Source: a virus. Taken from it: a stretch of DNA of 40,106 bases. The notes under the pieces are model-generated. The model worked only from the letters and a program-made list of their open reading frames with translations, was not told the DNA's origin and ran no database searches. The stretch covers positions 1-40,106 of the IMG/VR virus record IMGVR_UViG_3300025326_000104; one strand, given 5' to 3'. The position numbers and the translations under genes were made by a program. Positions 20,393 through 30,246 of this stretch are shown here, piece by piece; the first letter of the stretch is position 1, and every line of letters starts with the position of its first letter.

Positions 20393-23300
20393 TTATTCTA
20401 ATCCCATAATATCAATCGCATCTGCTCTATCAAGGATACTCTGCTTCCATACTTCTCTCATTTCTGGAGTCATGTTTTGCCATTTAAAAGCATTTGGGAT
20501 TGATTCAGGATTTAAGTCATAGATAAGCATATCCTGCAAATCATCATCACTGAGTAGTTCTCCCTCATTCAGTTTTCTTGTAATTCTCCTCAGTAATATT
20601 TTGCGATTATCTTTACGAATTTCCATTTTCCTTTCGAGATGTTGCTTCATAAGAGAATAGTCAGACTTAACAATAGGTGATGCTCCCAAAGCAAGCAACA
20701 ATCTATCTTGAGCTCCCCCTACTGGATAAGCGAGATTGTTTTGAGAATCTCTAATCCATATATCAGGCATATGGTAAGTATCCCACAACCTCTTAGCAAA
20801 AGGGTCCTTCTCACCTGTGTAATCCCAAGCAAGAACTACACTATCCAAAAACTGATTAAGATAATAGTAAATAGGAGCAAGACCCTCTGCCCAATTAATT
20901 CCCCTTTCAGTTAAAAATCCAGGTCTATCTTTGGCTTCTTCTCCAAGAGCTGCATCAACTGCCGCAGATACTGCAGGAGTTATAACATCTTTAGTAAGAG
21001 AAACCGTTTCAGCTACAATTGGACCGAGCCATTCGAGAGGTTGTTGAGGAAATTGGAAAGTTGCTGGAGCAGAGATATCCGCCCCAAGTAAACCAGGAAC
21101 TCCTCTACTTACAACGGCGAGTGGATCTTCACCTGTGATAATCCACCTTTCAAGATCGTCAAGATTATCATCTAATCCAAAGGCAAGAAGGATTGGAACT
21201 GTCTTGAGGAAATAAATTAATGCTCTTGGTCCGCCAATAACAAGCGATACTCCTAAATAACGAGGTATCTCCCATCCTCTAAGAGAAGAAACGAATTGAA
21301 GATGATTTATAAAATAAGCTTTAAATTGTCCAACAACGCTCCCACCAGTTCCTCTAAGCATTTCAGGAATAGCAGCTGCATTATAAGTGGCTTGTTGGAA
21401 GTACATATTCTCAATGGCTTGGATGGTAGCATCTGCATCATTTAAACCAAACTTTTCTCGCTGGAGAATATAATTTGCTATAAATCCGAATTCACGGACA
21501 GGGCGTTCTACTCTTGTGAAAGGACCAAGAGGATGAAAAACAGAAAGTTTCTGTTTTATATTTCCTGAAGCATCAACACCAAGTGTAGTTCCAAGTCTAT
21601 GTTCATCTTCAATGTCCTTAATTTTTTGGAGCATATCAACTTCAACTCCATCAAGTCCTTTATAAATTCTAGTTTCTCCTTCATAAACATCTTGAGCTTT
21701 AACATAAACTTCGTTTCCTACCTTAGTGTAAGTCATACCAAAACCTGACATAGCATTCAAAGCAGTAGCAACAGGACGATATCCTAGTTTAGTTACAGCA
21801 GTAATCCACTTAGCTCCTCTTGCCCATTTGGCCGCCTTCCCAGTTTCCCACCCAAAGGCAAATGATATTCTATCAAATGTATTATCAATCCAACCATGGG
21901 TAGAACCCTGAGCTGCTTTCATTTGAGAATGAAGAATAGCAATTAGGTCAGGAGTATAAATGTCTGGATTTTCCTTTATCTCCTTCTTAATCTGCTTCTG
22001 AATGGGACCAAGTATATTACGTTTATTCATGGCATGAATATAAATGGGGAGGATATCAAATATATTATCTCCCTTAAGAATACCATGCTCAACTTGTGTC
22101 CATTTCCCCTCCTTGCGAAATTCTATTACTTTCTTTCTCGCTTCATCAAAGTCATTTGTCCTTGCAAGTTCTTTTCCTTTTTCATCTACTATCTTAAATT
22201 CCCTCTTAGCAGTAGGATCGACTCTTGCTGGTTCGGCTTTGATTTCGTACAAACCAGGATCTTCTCCTTGAGCTTTAAGTTCTTGGCGAAGTTTATAAGC
22301 TTTATTTTTGGCTTCTTTATGATTGCGCCCGAATCCTACACGTCTATCCTTACCATCGTAAATAGCATAATTTCCAAGTTCAACATGAGGAAAGTAATCT
22401 TGAATTCCCCAAGTATCTATATCTTTATATGGATCAATAACATCACGATTTAATTTTGAAACTAAGTTAGCAACAGTCTTATCTATGTAAGCTGTTCTTT
22501 CATCAGCAGTAAGTTCATTCCATGATGTTTCGACTTCATCTCTTGTACGGCGCTTCCTTGTTCTTCGTGAAGGTTTCTTAAGCCTATTCTGTATATACTT
22601 TTCTTTAGCTAAAGTAATTACGTCAGTGTTTCTTCTTACAGCCGATTCTGTTTTTCTACCTTCGTCAACAACTTCTTTAAAAACACTAAATTGAAACTCA
22701 TCCAAATCTATTTCATATTGCTTTCTTTTAGATGCTTTGGTTTCTTCTTTAACTTGTTCAAGAAGCTGAATTAGCCCACCTCTTCCATCAACTCCATCTA
22801 TAGCCTGTTGAAGTTCTGGATACTTTACATAAAGATTAGCAAGCTCTTTTTTAGCTTGTTCAATTAATGTAATCGGTACGTTTTCACTTCTTATTTTGTG
22901 GATGAGCCCAACAGCTTCTGGAATCTTGGATTCTATTTCTTTGACTGTAGATCTCTCAGTTGCCAATCGGCGCCACCAAGCAGGACGCAACTTTTTGTAA
23001 TGAGATTCGTAATCTCTATCTTTTCCCTTAACTGCTAAGTCACCCCATATGATTCGAAGGGAAGACATTTCAGGCATTGATGGTTTGGAAGGATCGGTGG
23101 AGTTTCTTCTAAGTTTGTTAAAAATATGAAGTGGGAACTTTGATTTTTGACTTAACCACCAAACTGAATTAGGTCGATTATAACTTATATCTCCAGCTTC
23201 ATTTTTTCCTTTTGCAATAACTTCAGGATCAACTCCGATAGTTCCAGTGTTAAGGCGTTCACCTTCATTACTCTTTGCTCTTCCTTCCTCGTCTTCTCCA

Positions 23301-25237
23301 TACAGTTGATTTAACCAATAACTTTCGTCGACCTGACTTTGAGCATGGGAAATCTGATCTTCTTGACCCATTAATTCTACGCCTCCAGTCATACGATCGA
23401 ACAGGGCTTCCATCTGAGGAGAAAACTCGACGCCAAGATTTTCATGGAAGGCGGAATATATTTTTTCAAACATGAGACGGAGCTTTTGAAAAATCGTTTT
23501 GAGTCGTGGATTTGAAGTTCTTCCACTTGATACCCATGACTCAAAAGATGTTGTAAATTCTTCATCAGTTAATTCATTAGAAATCTTCTGATCAGAAACA
23601 TTAAGATATAACTTAGCTACTTGAGCAAAACCTCTCACAATTGTAGATACATCAGAACTTTGAGTAAGAGATACAAATGCACGACCATCCTTAAAGAACT
23701 GTACACCGACCTGATTTTCGAGATAAGATTTCTCTGCCCCACTTATCATTTCTTGAACAGTAGAGGGAAGTTCAGATTCATCCAATTGACCAGTTTGCTC
23801 ATTGAATGTAATAAATTTTCCTGTTTTCGAGAATAGAGACTCTCTTAAAAGTTGATCTCGCCCTCCTATAATTTGTCTACTTTCTCCACTAAGTACTTCT
23901 TTATTAAGTTTAATAACTTCTTCTCTTATTTCTGTTTCCGCTTTATCCGACAAATGTTTTCCAACAATAAACGCTTCTTGTGAAGAAGCAAGTTCTGGAA
24001 CTTCACTTAAAGAATCAATAGTTTTTCCTTTGAGCTCATCAATAAGATTTTTTCCAACTCCAAACTCTACAAGTTCAGCAAGATTCTTCCCAGTATATTG
24101 ACTCAATCCTCTTAGGAATTGCACTGCAGTCTCTGCCTCAAACTCACCTCCAGTTTCACTCACACCAATTGCACTCTTGACTTGCTGTCTTACTCTTTCC
24201 TCAGCACTAACCTCACTCTGAGTTGCATTGAGATCAGCAAGTTCGCCTTCTGTTGGAGTTTTTCCAAATGTAGGAGCATTCCTTCCTAACACCTTCGCAC
24301 TTATTCCCATAGCATTTAATGCCATTCCAAGAATAAACCCCGACAAGCCGCCTTCACGTACTCCGGCAGTTAAACTGCGTTCTGCATTATAAATCTGTTT
24401 CGCCGTTGCATTGCTCATAAATTGTTGAAAGGTCTCTTGGATCATTTCTTCAAGACCACCTTTAACAAATTGCAATGACTTAGACAGGATTTTTTTGATT
24501 CCTCCACCCGTCACCCTGTCAATCCTTTGAAAAGCACGATTGATTGGAATGGCTTCAGAGGCTCCCCAAGGAAGATTGGCAAGCCAAGTTTTGAAGGCTG
24601 TCTCTTCATCTCCAGTTTCTTGCAGAGCCTGATGGTATTCATCGGCTGAAACGGTTGTAGATCCAAGAAAGGCAGATGTTGCAAGAACGGAGATTTTTAA
24701 TCCTTTTGCAATTAAACCCCCAGAAACAAAACCTGCCAGACTCCCAGCTCCTTGTGCGAGAGTCGTAGTAAAAAATTCTTCTTGATATTTTGGATTTGTA
24801 GGAAACAAATCCGCCGCAACCTTCTTAATATCTTGTCCAAGTTCATAGGTTGCATACTCTGATAAAGGCTTGTCGGGTAATCCAGTAACTTGTGCGAGCT
24901 TTTTAGAAAGTATTGCTACGCTTTCAGGAACTCCTGCAATAACGGAAGTAAAACTTTGGACAAAACTACCAAGTCCAGAAGAAAAGCGCCCGATGTCGGT
25001 ATCATAACTTGCATAATCTTCTGGGATTTCCTTAAGACCTTCTCCGATACTTTTATTAAATTCTTCGTGTGGACCGAGATCAACATATTGTGACGTCTGT
25101 TCATAAAAAGATTCTCTCGCCTTTGGGTCACGCATAGTCAGAGTAAATTGGCGAAAGTTAAGAGGCTGACCTTCTGGAGTTTGAAGATCAATAAATTGTG
25201 AGAGGTCTGTGTAAAATCGCTTAAGCTCAGTAGGCAT
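20393..25237 (-). CDS. Large polyvalent / ejection protein, 1614 aa
   Basis: This is the largest gene and the last of the late operon. The N-terminal 320 residues are helical, with glycine-rich hydrophobic stretches (GAGSLAGFVSGGLIAKGLKI). Residues about 525-615 (VSTIVRGFAQVAKLYL, LTDEEFTTSFESWVSSGR, FQKLRLMFEKIYSAF, SPQMEALFDRM) follow the zincin-like module of phage polyvalent proteins, but the HExxH is missing. The C-terminal 550 residues include long helices and hydrophobic parts (GVSLVIGGPRALIYFLKTVP), typical of the membrane-active end of such proteins. By position it is probably carried in the capsid and injected with DNA. It overlaps the upstream gene in TAATG. Confidence 0.7.
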   Translation of the reverse strand: MPTELKRFYTDLSQFIDLQTPEGQPLNFRQFTLTMRDPKARESFYEQTSQYVDLGPHEEFNKSIGEGLKEIPEDYASYDTDIGRFSSGLGSFVQSFTSVIAGVPESVAILSKKLAQVTGLPDKPLSEYATYELGQDIKKVAADLFPTNPKYQEEFFTTTLAQGAGSLAGFVSGGLIAKGLKISVLATSAFLGSTTVSADEYHQALQETGDEETAFKTWLANLPWGASEAIPINRAFQRIDRVTGGGIKKILSKSLQFVKGGLEEMIQETFQQFMSNATAKQIYNAERSLTAGVREGGLSGFILGMALNAMGISAKVLGRNAPTFGKTPTEGELADLNATQSEVSAEERVRQQVKSAIGVSETGGEFEAETAVQFLRGLSQYTGKNLAELVEFGVGKNLIDELKGKTIDSLSEVPELASSQEAFIVGKHLSDKAETEIREEVIKLNKEVLSGESRQIIGGRDQLLRESLFSKTGKFITFNEQTGQLDESELPSTVQEMISGAEKSYLENQVGVQFFKDGRAFVSLTQSSDVSTIVRGFAQVAKLYLNVSDQKISNELTDEEFTTSFESWVSSGRTSNPRLKTIFQKLRLMFEKIYSAFHENLGVEFSPQMEALFDRMTGGVELMGQEDQISHAQSQVDESYWLNQLYGEDEEGRAKSNEGERLNTGTIGVDPEVIAKGKNEAGDISYNRPNSVWWLSQKSKFPLHIFNKLRRNSTDPSKPSMPEMSSLRIIWGDLAVKGKDRDYESHYKKLRPAWWRRLATERSTVKEIESKIPEAVGLIHKIRSENVPITLIEQAKKELANLYVKYPELQQAIDGVDGRGGLIQLLEQVKEETKASKRKQYEIDLDEFQFSVFKEVVDEGRKTESAVRRNTDVITLAKEKYIQNRLKKPSRRTRKRRTRDEVETSWNELTADERTAYIDKTVANLVSKLNRDVIDPYKDIDTWGIQDYFPHVELGNYAIYDGKDRRVGFGRNHKEAKNKAYKLRQELKAQGEDPGLYEIKAEPARVDPTAKREFKIVDEKGKELARTNDFDEARKKVIEFRKEGKWTQVEHGILKGDNIFDILPIYIHAMNKRNILGPIQKQIKKEIKENPDIYTPDLIAILHSQMKAAQGSTHGWIDNTFDRISFAFGWETGKAAKWARGAKWITAVTKLGYRPVATALNAMSGFGMTYTKVGNEVYVKAQDVYEGETRIYKGLDGVEVDMLQKIKDIEDEHRLGTTLGVDASGNIKQKLSVFHPLGPFTRVERPVREFGFIANYILQREKFGLNDADATIQAIENMYFQQATYNAAAIPEMLRGTGGSVVGQFKAYFINHLQFVSSLRGWEIPRYLGVSLVIGGPRALIYFLKTVPILLAFGLDDNLDDLERWIITGEDPLAVVSRGVPGLLGADISAPATFQFPQQPLEWLGPIVAETVSLTKDVITPAVSAAVDAALGEEAKDRPGFLTERGINWAEGLAPIYYYLNQFLDSVVLAWDYTGEKDPFAKRLWDTYHMPDIWIRDSQNNLAYPVGGAQDRLLLALGASPIVKSDYSLMKQHLERKMEIRKDNRKILLRRITRKLNEGELLSDDDLQDMLIYDLNPESIPNAFKWQNMTPEMREVWKQSILDRADAIDIMGLE

Positions 25238-26577
25238 TATGGTCTTACCACTGGTTTAGTTCCTGGAGTTGGTTGCACAGTTGGCGAAGGTTGAAGCAGG
25301 CTTCGAGGATTAGTAGTAAAGGTATAGGAAGCTGGAATCCCTCCGAAACGCTGTGTTACATACAAACCAACTACTTTCCTAAACTCGTTCTGCTGTTCGA
25401 CATCTAAATAACTAACAACCTTCTGCCAGTTTACTGTCCCGGCTTGTTCATCGACTTCAAAGTACATAAGCGCTTTCCTTACAGCATCCACGTTCGTTTG
25501 CTTAGGATTTCCTTCCTTCAACATTTCCACATACTTTGCTTTAGCATCATTCAAAAAATCGGCAGCAGTAAAATCCATAAATTGCTTTTGTTCGGCGGGA
25601 GTCAATTGTCCTAAATTGAAGGCGTCTTTCATATTTCCACCAGGAACCTGGATAAATTCCATTTTCTCTGTATCGAATAAGGTAATTTCATTAAGATTGA
25701 TAAACCTGCCATGAGATATCTGTTTACTTTGTAAGGCTAAAGCTGCTTCCTCTAACTTTATTTTATCTTTGGCAGATATTGTGCCAGCAATGTCTGACTC
25801 AACTAACTTACTGTAATCAGTTGCTCGCCTTTCTTCCGTTCCTACTCTTCTTTCTTCCAACTCCAGTCTTTTACCAGATCGTTCCGCTTCCTGTGAAAGA
25901 AGGAAAGTTTGCATCGCTTGAGCTTTAGCTTCCTGTGAAAGAATAGTATAATTAGGGTTCTCAGCCAACTCTTTTTGACTCTTGCCTGCATATAAATCAG
26001 ATAGATAAGTACTATAACTTTGACTCACTGCAAGGTCTTCACCAAGTTTTCCTAACTGAGCCCCAATTGTAGTGTAATCTTTAGTTGTTCCAATCGCTTG
26101 TGCGATACGTCCCAGTGTAGCTCGGAAAAGCGGACTCTTGAGAAAATCACCAAAACTGCCGAAAGCAGGAGTAGGCGGAGCAGGCAATGGACCTGGAGGT
26201 TCAACACCAGGGAAAGAGGGTTGAGAAACTGTCAAATCTCTTGTAGGAATAACAGCTGGAGGATTGAATGAAGGAATTTGAGGAGCAGATGGAGCGGGCG
26301 GTGTAGTTGGAATAGGTTGTGGAGCATTGTAAGACCCCTTAAAAACTGTACCATCAGGAAGCTGAACTTCCGTTAAAGGATTATTTGGGTCTTCCAGTTT
26401 AGTCAGATACTGCCCAAGCATTTCAGTCTGTCTTGACACATCTGAAATACCTGGATCAACTGTACGAAGAGATGAGACAGCAGTAATTCCAGGAGCTATT
26501 TTCCTTCTCTTCAAAGAATCCCTTGAACTGAGAGGTTTCAAATTTAGATACTTATTAAATATATCACTGTATGGCAT
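25237..26577 (-). CDS. Putative internal virion / ejection protein, 446 aa
   Basis: ATG preceded by AAGGAG. The N-terminal third is proline-rich and disordered (APQPIPTTPPAPSAPQIPSF). It is followed by a long helical region (residues 150-300, with LLSQEAERSGKRLELEERRV) and a C-terminal mixed part. I recognise no domain. It lies between the glycine-rich ejection-type protein and the 1614-residue protein, the usual place of the second ejection protein in podoviruses. Confidence 0.6.
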   Translation of the reverse strand: MPYSDIFNKYLNLKPLSSRDSLKRRKIAPGITAVSSLRTVDPGISDVSRQTEMLGQYLTKLEDPNNPLTEVQLPDGTVFKGSYNAPQPIPTTPPAPSAPQIPSFNPPAVIPTRDLTVSQPSFPGVEPPGPLPAPPTPAFGSFGDFLKSPLFRATLGRIAQAIGTTKDYTTIGAQLGKLGEDLAVSQSYSTYLSDLYAGKSQKELAENPNYTILSQEAKAQAMQTFLLSQEAERSGKRLELEERRVGTEERRATDYSKLVESDIAGTISAKDKIKLEEAALALQSKQISHGRFINLNEITLFDTEKMEFIQVPGGNMKDAFNLGQLTPAEQKQFMDFTAADFLNDAKAKYVEMLKEGNPKQTNVDAVRKALMYFEVDEQAGTVNWQKVVSYLDVEQQNEFRKVVGLYVTQRFGGIPASYTFTTNPRSLLQPSPTVQPTPGTKPVVRP

Positions 26578-26591
26578 TTCTTTTCTCCTTT

Positions 26592-27737
26592 CTAACCAAG
26601 TAAGCCTGCACCGAAACCTAAGAGTGCTCCAATTCCAGCTCCAATTGCTGTACCTACACCAGGAACAATAGAACCAATCCCAGCTCCAAGAGCAGCTCCC
26701 CCAAATGCTCCACTAAGAGCAGATTGAGTTTTCGAAGGAGCAGGAGGAACATATCCTGTTCCTCCTTGAGCGGCGCCGAGAAGATTAGTGGCAAAAACCA
26801 TTGCTTCTAAGTCCCACTTAGCTTCGGAAACATCTATTCTAAGTTGCTCATCCACTTGTTCTTGTTTGGCTATAATAACAAGTCTTTCAATATCTGCTCT
26901 TAGTCGAGCTAAGTCAATAAAAAGTCCTTCTCTAAGTTTTTCAAGTTCTGCAATAAGAGAAGGGGCACTAAGAATCATTTGATCTTTATTTAAAATTCTT
27001 CCTAATTGCGCCTTTAGCCAATTCTCCAACGTAGTTGAAACCATTGAACCAAGAATCTGGAATTTTAACTGTTTTCTAAAATTGTCAACTTCGTTTGCAA
27101 ATTCATTCTCCATAAAAGCAATTCCCATTATGAAGGCGGAGCTCATCACTGCATTAACATCAGCCGCTCCTGCAGCGAATCTACCAACACTTCTCATAAA
27201 CTGGGGGGTTTTTTCAGTTTCGTAAGCAGTGACTGCAGATTCTATATTAGCATTGCTTAGAGCTGTATTGACTTGAGTCATTAAAGTCGATACTACAGTA
27301 GCCAAACTACTTACAAAATCAATGGAGGAGAATTTGTCCAACTTTGAATAAGCAGCATCCACTGCGCTTTTCCAAAAAGTTTCGGGGTTTAAATCCGTGA
27401 CTTGCTGAATTGCATCATCCCAAACACCTCTCATATAACCGAGAGGACTTGCACCAGAGAAAGATAGCGCCGCCGTTGGATTAAATGAGAAATCTCCACT
27501 ATATGGATTACCAGCTGATCCAGTAGCTGTATTAACGAGATCGTACATACTGAGGTTAAGCGTACGCTCACCAGTATCATTCATCATATCTCTAAAATAT
27601 GTTTTTATTGTAGGATCGATTGTTACTGCTCCTGATTGGCCTCCACCACCACAATACAAAGTGAAAGGCTCCCAAGTAGATACAATCTGTTCAACGATCC
27701 TTCCAGTCAAACCAAAAAATTTATAATCCCAAATCAT
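26592..27737 (-). CDS. Putative ejection protein with glycine-rich membrane-type C-terminus, 381 aa
   Basis: It starts in ATGA overlap with the acetyltransferase-like gene, with AAGAGG upstream. Most of the chain is helical (LTQVNTALSNANIESAVTAY). The C-terminal 45 residues are Gly/Ala-rich with GxxxG steps (LSGAFGGAALGAGIGSIVPG and on to the end), typical of membrane-inserting internal virion proteins such as the T7 gp14 or P22 ejection proteins. Function is inferred from this tail and from gene order. Confidence 0.65.
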   Translation of the reverse strand: MIWDYKFFGLTGRIVEQIVSTWEPFTLYCGGGGQSGAVTIDPTIKTYFRDMMNDTGERTLNLSMYDLVNTATGSAGNPYSGDFSFNPTAALSFSGASPLGYMRGVWDDAIQQVTDLNPETFWKSAVDAAYSKLDKFSSIDFVSSLATVVSTLMTQVNTALSNANIESAVTAYETEKTPQFMRSVGRFAAGAADVNAVMSSAFIMGIAFMENEFANEVDNFRKQLKFQILGSMVSTTLENWLKAQLGRILNKDQMILSAPSLIAELEKLREGLFIDLARLRADIERLVIIAKQEQVDEQLRIDVSEAKWDLEAMVFATNLLGAAQGGTGYVPPAPSKTQSALSGAFGGAALGAGIGSIVPGVGTAIGAGIGALLGFGAGLLG

Positions 27738-28195
27738 TGTAACCTCTTTTTAAATAAGTGGCCTACTGTTTCATACTTTAAAAAAGTATACAATTTGGCA
27801 ACTTTGTCTGATGAAATAGAAATACTTGACGCTGGACAAAATTCTTTTGCTCCATTAAACTTAGCCCACTGTTCTGCTGACTTAATTAATTTAATAGCTA
27901 AAGTTGAGTTTTTGTTTCTGAAATCAGGATGAACATATAAAACGAGATCCTGAACTATTTTTTCATAGCAAAAGAAGTACTCTGTTATAAAAACAGAAAT
28001 CATTCCTACAATTATATCATTCTCAAATCCAATCCATACATTACCATTTCCAGTTACTTTAAATTGATAAAGGAGCAATTTGAGTTTATTAGGTTCATAA
28101 GGAAGAAAAGAATAAGCTCCTTCTTCATGCATCAATCTGCCCAAAGAAATGATTTCCTCTACATCCTGTACTTCATATTCTCTGATCTTACACAT
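27734..28195 (-). CDS. GNAT-family acetyltransferase-like protein, 153 aa
   Basis: The chain fits the GNAT fold: CKIREYEVQDVEEIISLGRL, VWIGFENDIIVGMISVFITE as the central strands, then the acyl-CoA-binding strand and loop region VQDLVLYVHPDFRNKNSTLA, which approximates V.P..RgkG but has lost the glycines (RNKNST). The end has LYTFLKYETVGHLF, usual for the family. Several podoviruses encode such proteins among virion genes. The substrate is unknown. It overlaps both neighbours by a few bases. Confidence 0.75.
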   Translation of the reverse strand: MCKIREYEVQDVEEIISLGRLMHEEGAYSFLPYEPNKLKLLLYQFKVTGNGNVWIGFENDIIVGMISVFITEYFFCYEKIVQDLVLYVHPDFRNKNSTLAIKLIKSAEQWAKFNGAKEFCPASSISISSDKVAKLYTFLKYETVGHLFKKRLQ

Positions 28196-28628
28196 TCCAT
28201 GTAACTCCCATCTTAATTAAAGTCCAACTGGCTTGACCACCAAGAGCTTTAATGGTATCAATAATTTGATGGTTAGTAGTTTGAGCAATAATGTTGGAGC
28301 AAAGTTTGATTCGTGCAATCTTATTTAACTCTTTCAACCCAACTATCCAATCTTCCATCGTTAAAGGTTTCACTCCTGCAAGAGCATAAATTAGTAAATT
28401 CTTAGTTCCAGATATATATTCGACTTCTTCTTTAATCGCCAACACTCCAATAAATTCGTCACCTCTCATTACAAAATAAATTTCAAGATCTCCTTTTATT
28501 GCGGAACTTAAAATGTTATTCTCAATATCTAATCCAGGCTCATCTACTTCCTGAGGCAAAGCGCTTTTCATTACATACCAAACTTTGTCCCACCAATCAG
28601 TAATTTGCTTACCGACCAGCTTGATCAA
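28188..28628 (-). CDS. Second GNAT-like protein of the virion module, about 146 aa
   Basis: The frame is open from an ATG at 28712, but that would overlap the tail-nozzle gene by 104 bp. I prefer TTG at 28628, which leaves a 20-bp overlap and begins LIKLVGKQITDWWDKVWYVM, the style of phage GNAT proteins. Central strands (LEIYFVMRGDEFIGVLAIKE, TKNLLIYALAGVKP) and the last helix-strand pair (IIDTIKALGGQASWTLIKMG) fit a shortened acetyltransferase fold. The acyl-CoA loop is not clear, so it may be a non-catalytic virion component. No good ribosome binding site is visible. Confidence 0.6.
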   Translation of the reverse strand: MIKLVGKQITDWWDKVWYVMKSALPQEVDEPGLDIENNILSSAIKGDLEIYFVMRGDEFIGVLAIKEEVEYISGTKNLLIYALAGVKPLTMEDWIVGLKELNKIARIKLCSNIIAQTTNHQIIDTIKALGGQASWTLIKMGVTWNV

Positions 28629-30246
28629 TAGAAGTTGATCTTTTGAATCTTCTGTCAACGAATTTGATAACTGGGTAGAAGCCCCAGATTCTTTTAATCT
28701 TTGCATAATCATTTACCTTTAGTCTAAATCTAAAATCAAGGGAAGTGACAGGATAATTAACTTCCCCATTATGATTGATCAATCTATAAGGAGTCGTTGA
28801 AAAATCTTCCCTCGTTCCATATCTATAATCCACAGCCAATGACAAAGTAGGAATCGAATCTCCAATCGTTTCTTCCTTAAAGAAAACATGAAAGGCATCG
28901 AGCTGTTTCAAACCTGGATCAAGAAAGTTTGCAATGTCAATACATATCCTTCCTTCATCAACTCCATCATCATAGTAATCCGTAATCCCAATTGTGTCTC
29001 CCTTCCAATAAGAAACACTCTTTATCTGTTGTCCTGTTTCAAAAAGCTCTCCGTTATAAACAAAGGTTTTATGTTCGGTACAAATAAAATACTTACCAAT
29101 CCCTTTGAGATCAGAGGGGTCAGGGCTATGAAACATAACAATATCAGTATCTCTGATATTCCACAAATATTCCTTATACCCCTCAACAGTAACTGTAAGA
29201 TCAGAATCAATGCGAACAAGATTTCCTCCTTTGTCAATAAAAACAAAGCTTCGTTCATCACCAGCAAATGCCTTCGCCGTTACTCCTAAGTTATATAACT
29301 TCCTTTGTCCAATCATGGGAGCAGGACTTTGAACATTGAATAAAGCGTGAATACTCTCATCGAGTACTGCAATCAAGGCATCTTGAAACGCATGAAAGTG
29401 GCGCACCTTGCCAATACCATCAATAGCCATCCATCCTTGATCTCCCCTCTGCCAAAGATCAAACAACAAAGGTTTGCTCGATCCATAAATACTCGAAACA
29501 TAACCACTCTCAGCAAGGGTAGGAAAGAACAACCATAAAACATCGCCTCCTCCTATAAGTGAGTACCAAATGAAATTTTCTTCCATTGGCATGAATGGAG
29601 TATCTTCATTTATCGGTCTTGTTGCAGAAATGCCAGTATTGATACCAACACCATCTTCATTAGTGTACCATTTGGTCCAAAACTCTTTCCAGTCAGTGTT
29701 CCAAAACTGATTGTAATCAAATCCCCCAAAAAATACACGCCCTTTCCAATAAGTCATAGTTTCAATTGGCAAACCACTCTTGACATAAACCTTTGGAGTC
29801 TCACCTACCATTGTTTCTTTACCTGAAAAGAATACTGTATCTACTCCATTAGTCAACAACCAAGTGTTCTGCATATCTACAAATGTCCACGGTTTTCCAG
29901 GAGTTATAGATTTTTCTGAATTGGGATTATCGGCGTCATAAGTTGTAAGAGGAATAAAAGGTTGAGTAAAATCATCACGATTGACGAGACGTATTTCATC
30001 ACGACCTGCAAGAATAACATACCTTTTTCCTATAAATAACTGTGGAAAAGGAAAGGTTGTATCGAACCCTTCGAGGGTTATTCTTTCAGCTGGGATAGCT
30101 TCCTCTACAGGAAGGTAAGGAACTAACCCATTTACAGTAGGCTCAAAATTGTATAAATCAAATAGATCGTAATTATTCGGTTTTTCCTGGTAATGCCTTC
30201 TCAGACCTTTCTTCAAATCTATTTGGTTGTCGTGAAAGCGTCTCAA
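28609..30246 (-). CDS. Tail nozzle / stabilisation protein, beta-propeller type
   Basis: TTG at 30246 with AAGGGG five bases upstream is the best start; it overlaps the coiled-coil gene by 74 bp. The 545-residue protein begins RRFHDNQIDLKKGLRRHYQE, DLYNFEPTVNGLVPYLPVEE, the opening of podovirus nozzle proteins. Blade-like repeats follow, rich in Trp, Tyr, Phe and Gly (LFIGKRYVILAGRDEIRLVN, WTFVDMQNTWLLTNGVDTVF, GRVFFGGFDYNQFWNTDWKE, KYFICTEHKTFVYNG). The protein ends with a strand reading KRIWGFYPVIKF. P22 gp10 and T7 gp12 play this role at the end of the short tail. Assignment rests on fold style and position two genes after the adaptor gene. Confidence 0.7.
   Translation of the reverse strand: MRRFHDNQIDLKKGLRRHYQEKPNNYDLFDLYNFEPTVNGLVPYLPVEEAIPAERITLEGFDTTFPFPQLFIGKRYVILAGRDEIRLVNRDDFTQPFIPLTTYDADNPNSEKSITPGKPWTFVDMQNTWLLTNGVDTVFFSGKETMVGETPKVYVKSGLPIETMTYWKGRVFFGGFDYNQFWNTDWKEFWTKWYTNEDGVGINTGISATRPINEDTPFMPMEENFIWYSLIGGGDVLWLFFPTLAESGYVSSIYGSSKPLLFDLWQRGDQGWMAIDGIGKVRHFHAFQDALIAVLDESIHALFNVQSPAPMIGQRKLYNLGVTAKAFAGDERSFVFIDKGGNLVRIDSDLTVTVEGYKEYLWNIRDTDIVMFHSPDPSDLKGIGKYFICTEHKTFVYNGELFETGQQIKSVSYWKGDTIGITDYYDDGVDEGRICIDIANFLDPGLKQLDAFHVFFKEETIGDSIPTLSLAVDYRYGTREDFSTTPYRLINHNGEVNYPVTSLDFRFRLKVNDYAKIKRIWGFYPVIKFVDRRFKRSTSIDQAGR

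Noticed and set aside
22034-22453. Plus-strand open frame of 139 codons inside the 1614-aa gene
   Set aside because: It is antisense to a well-supported gene and its hydrophobic Phe/Ile-rich product is typical of shadow frames.
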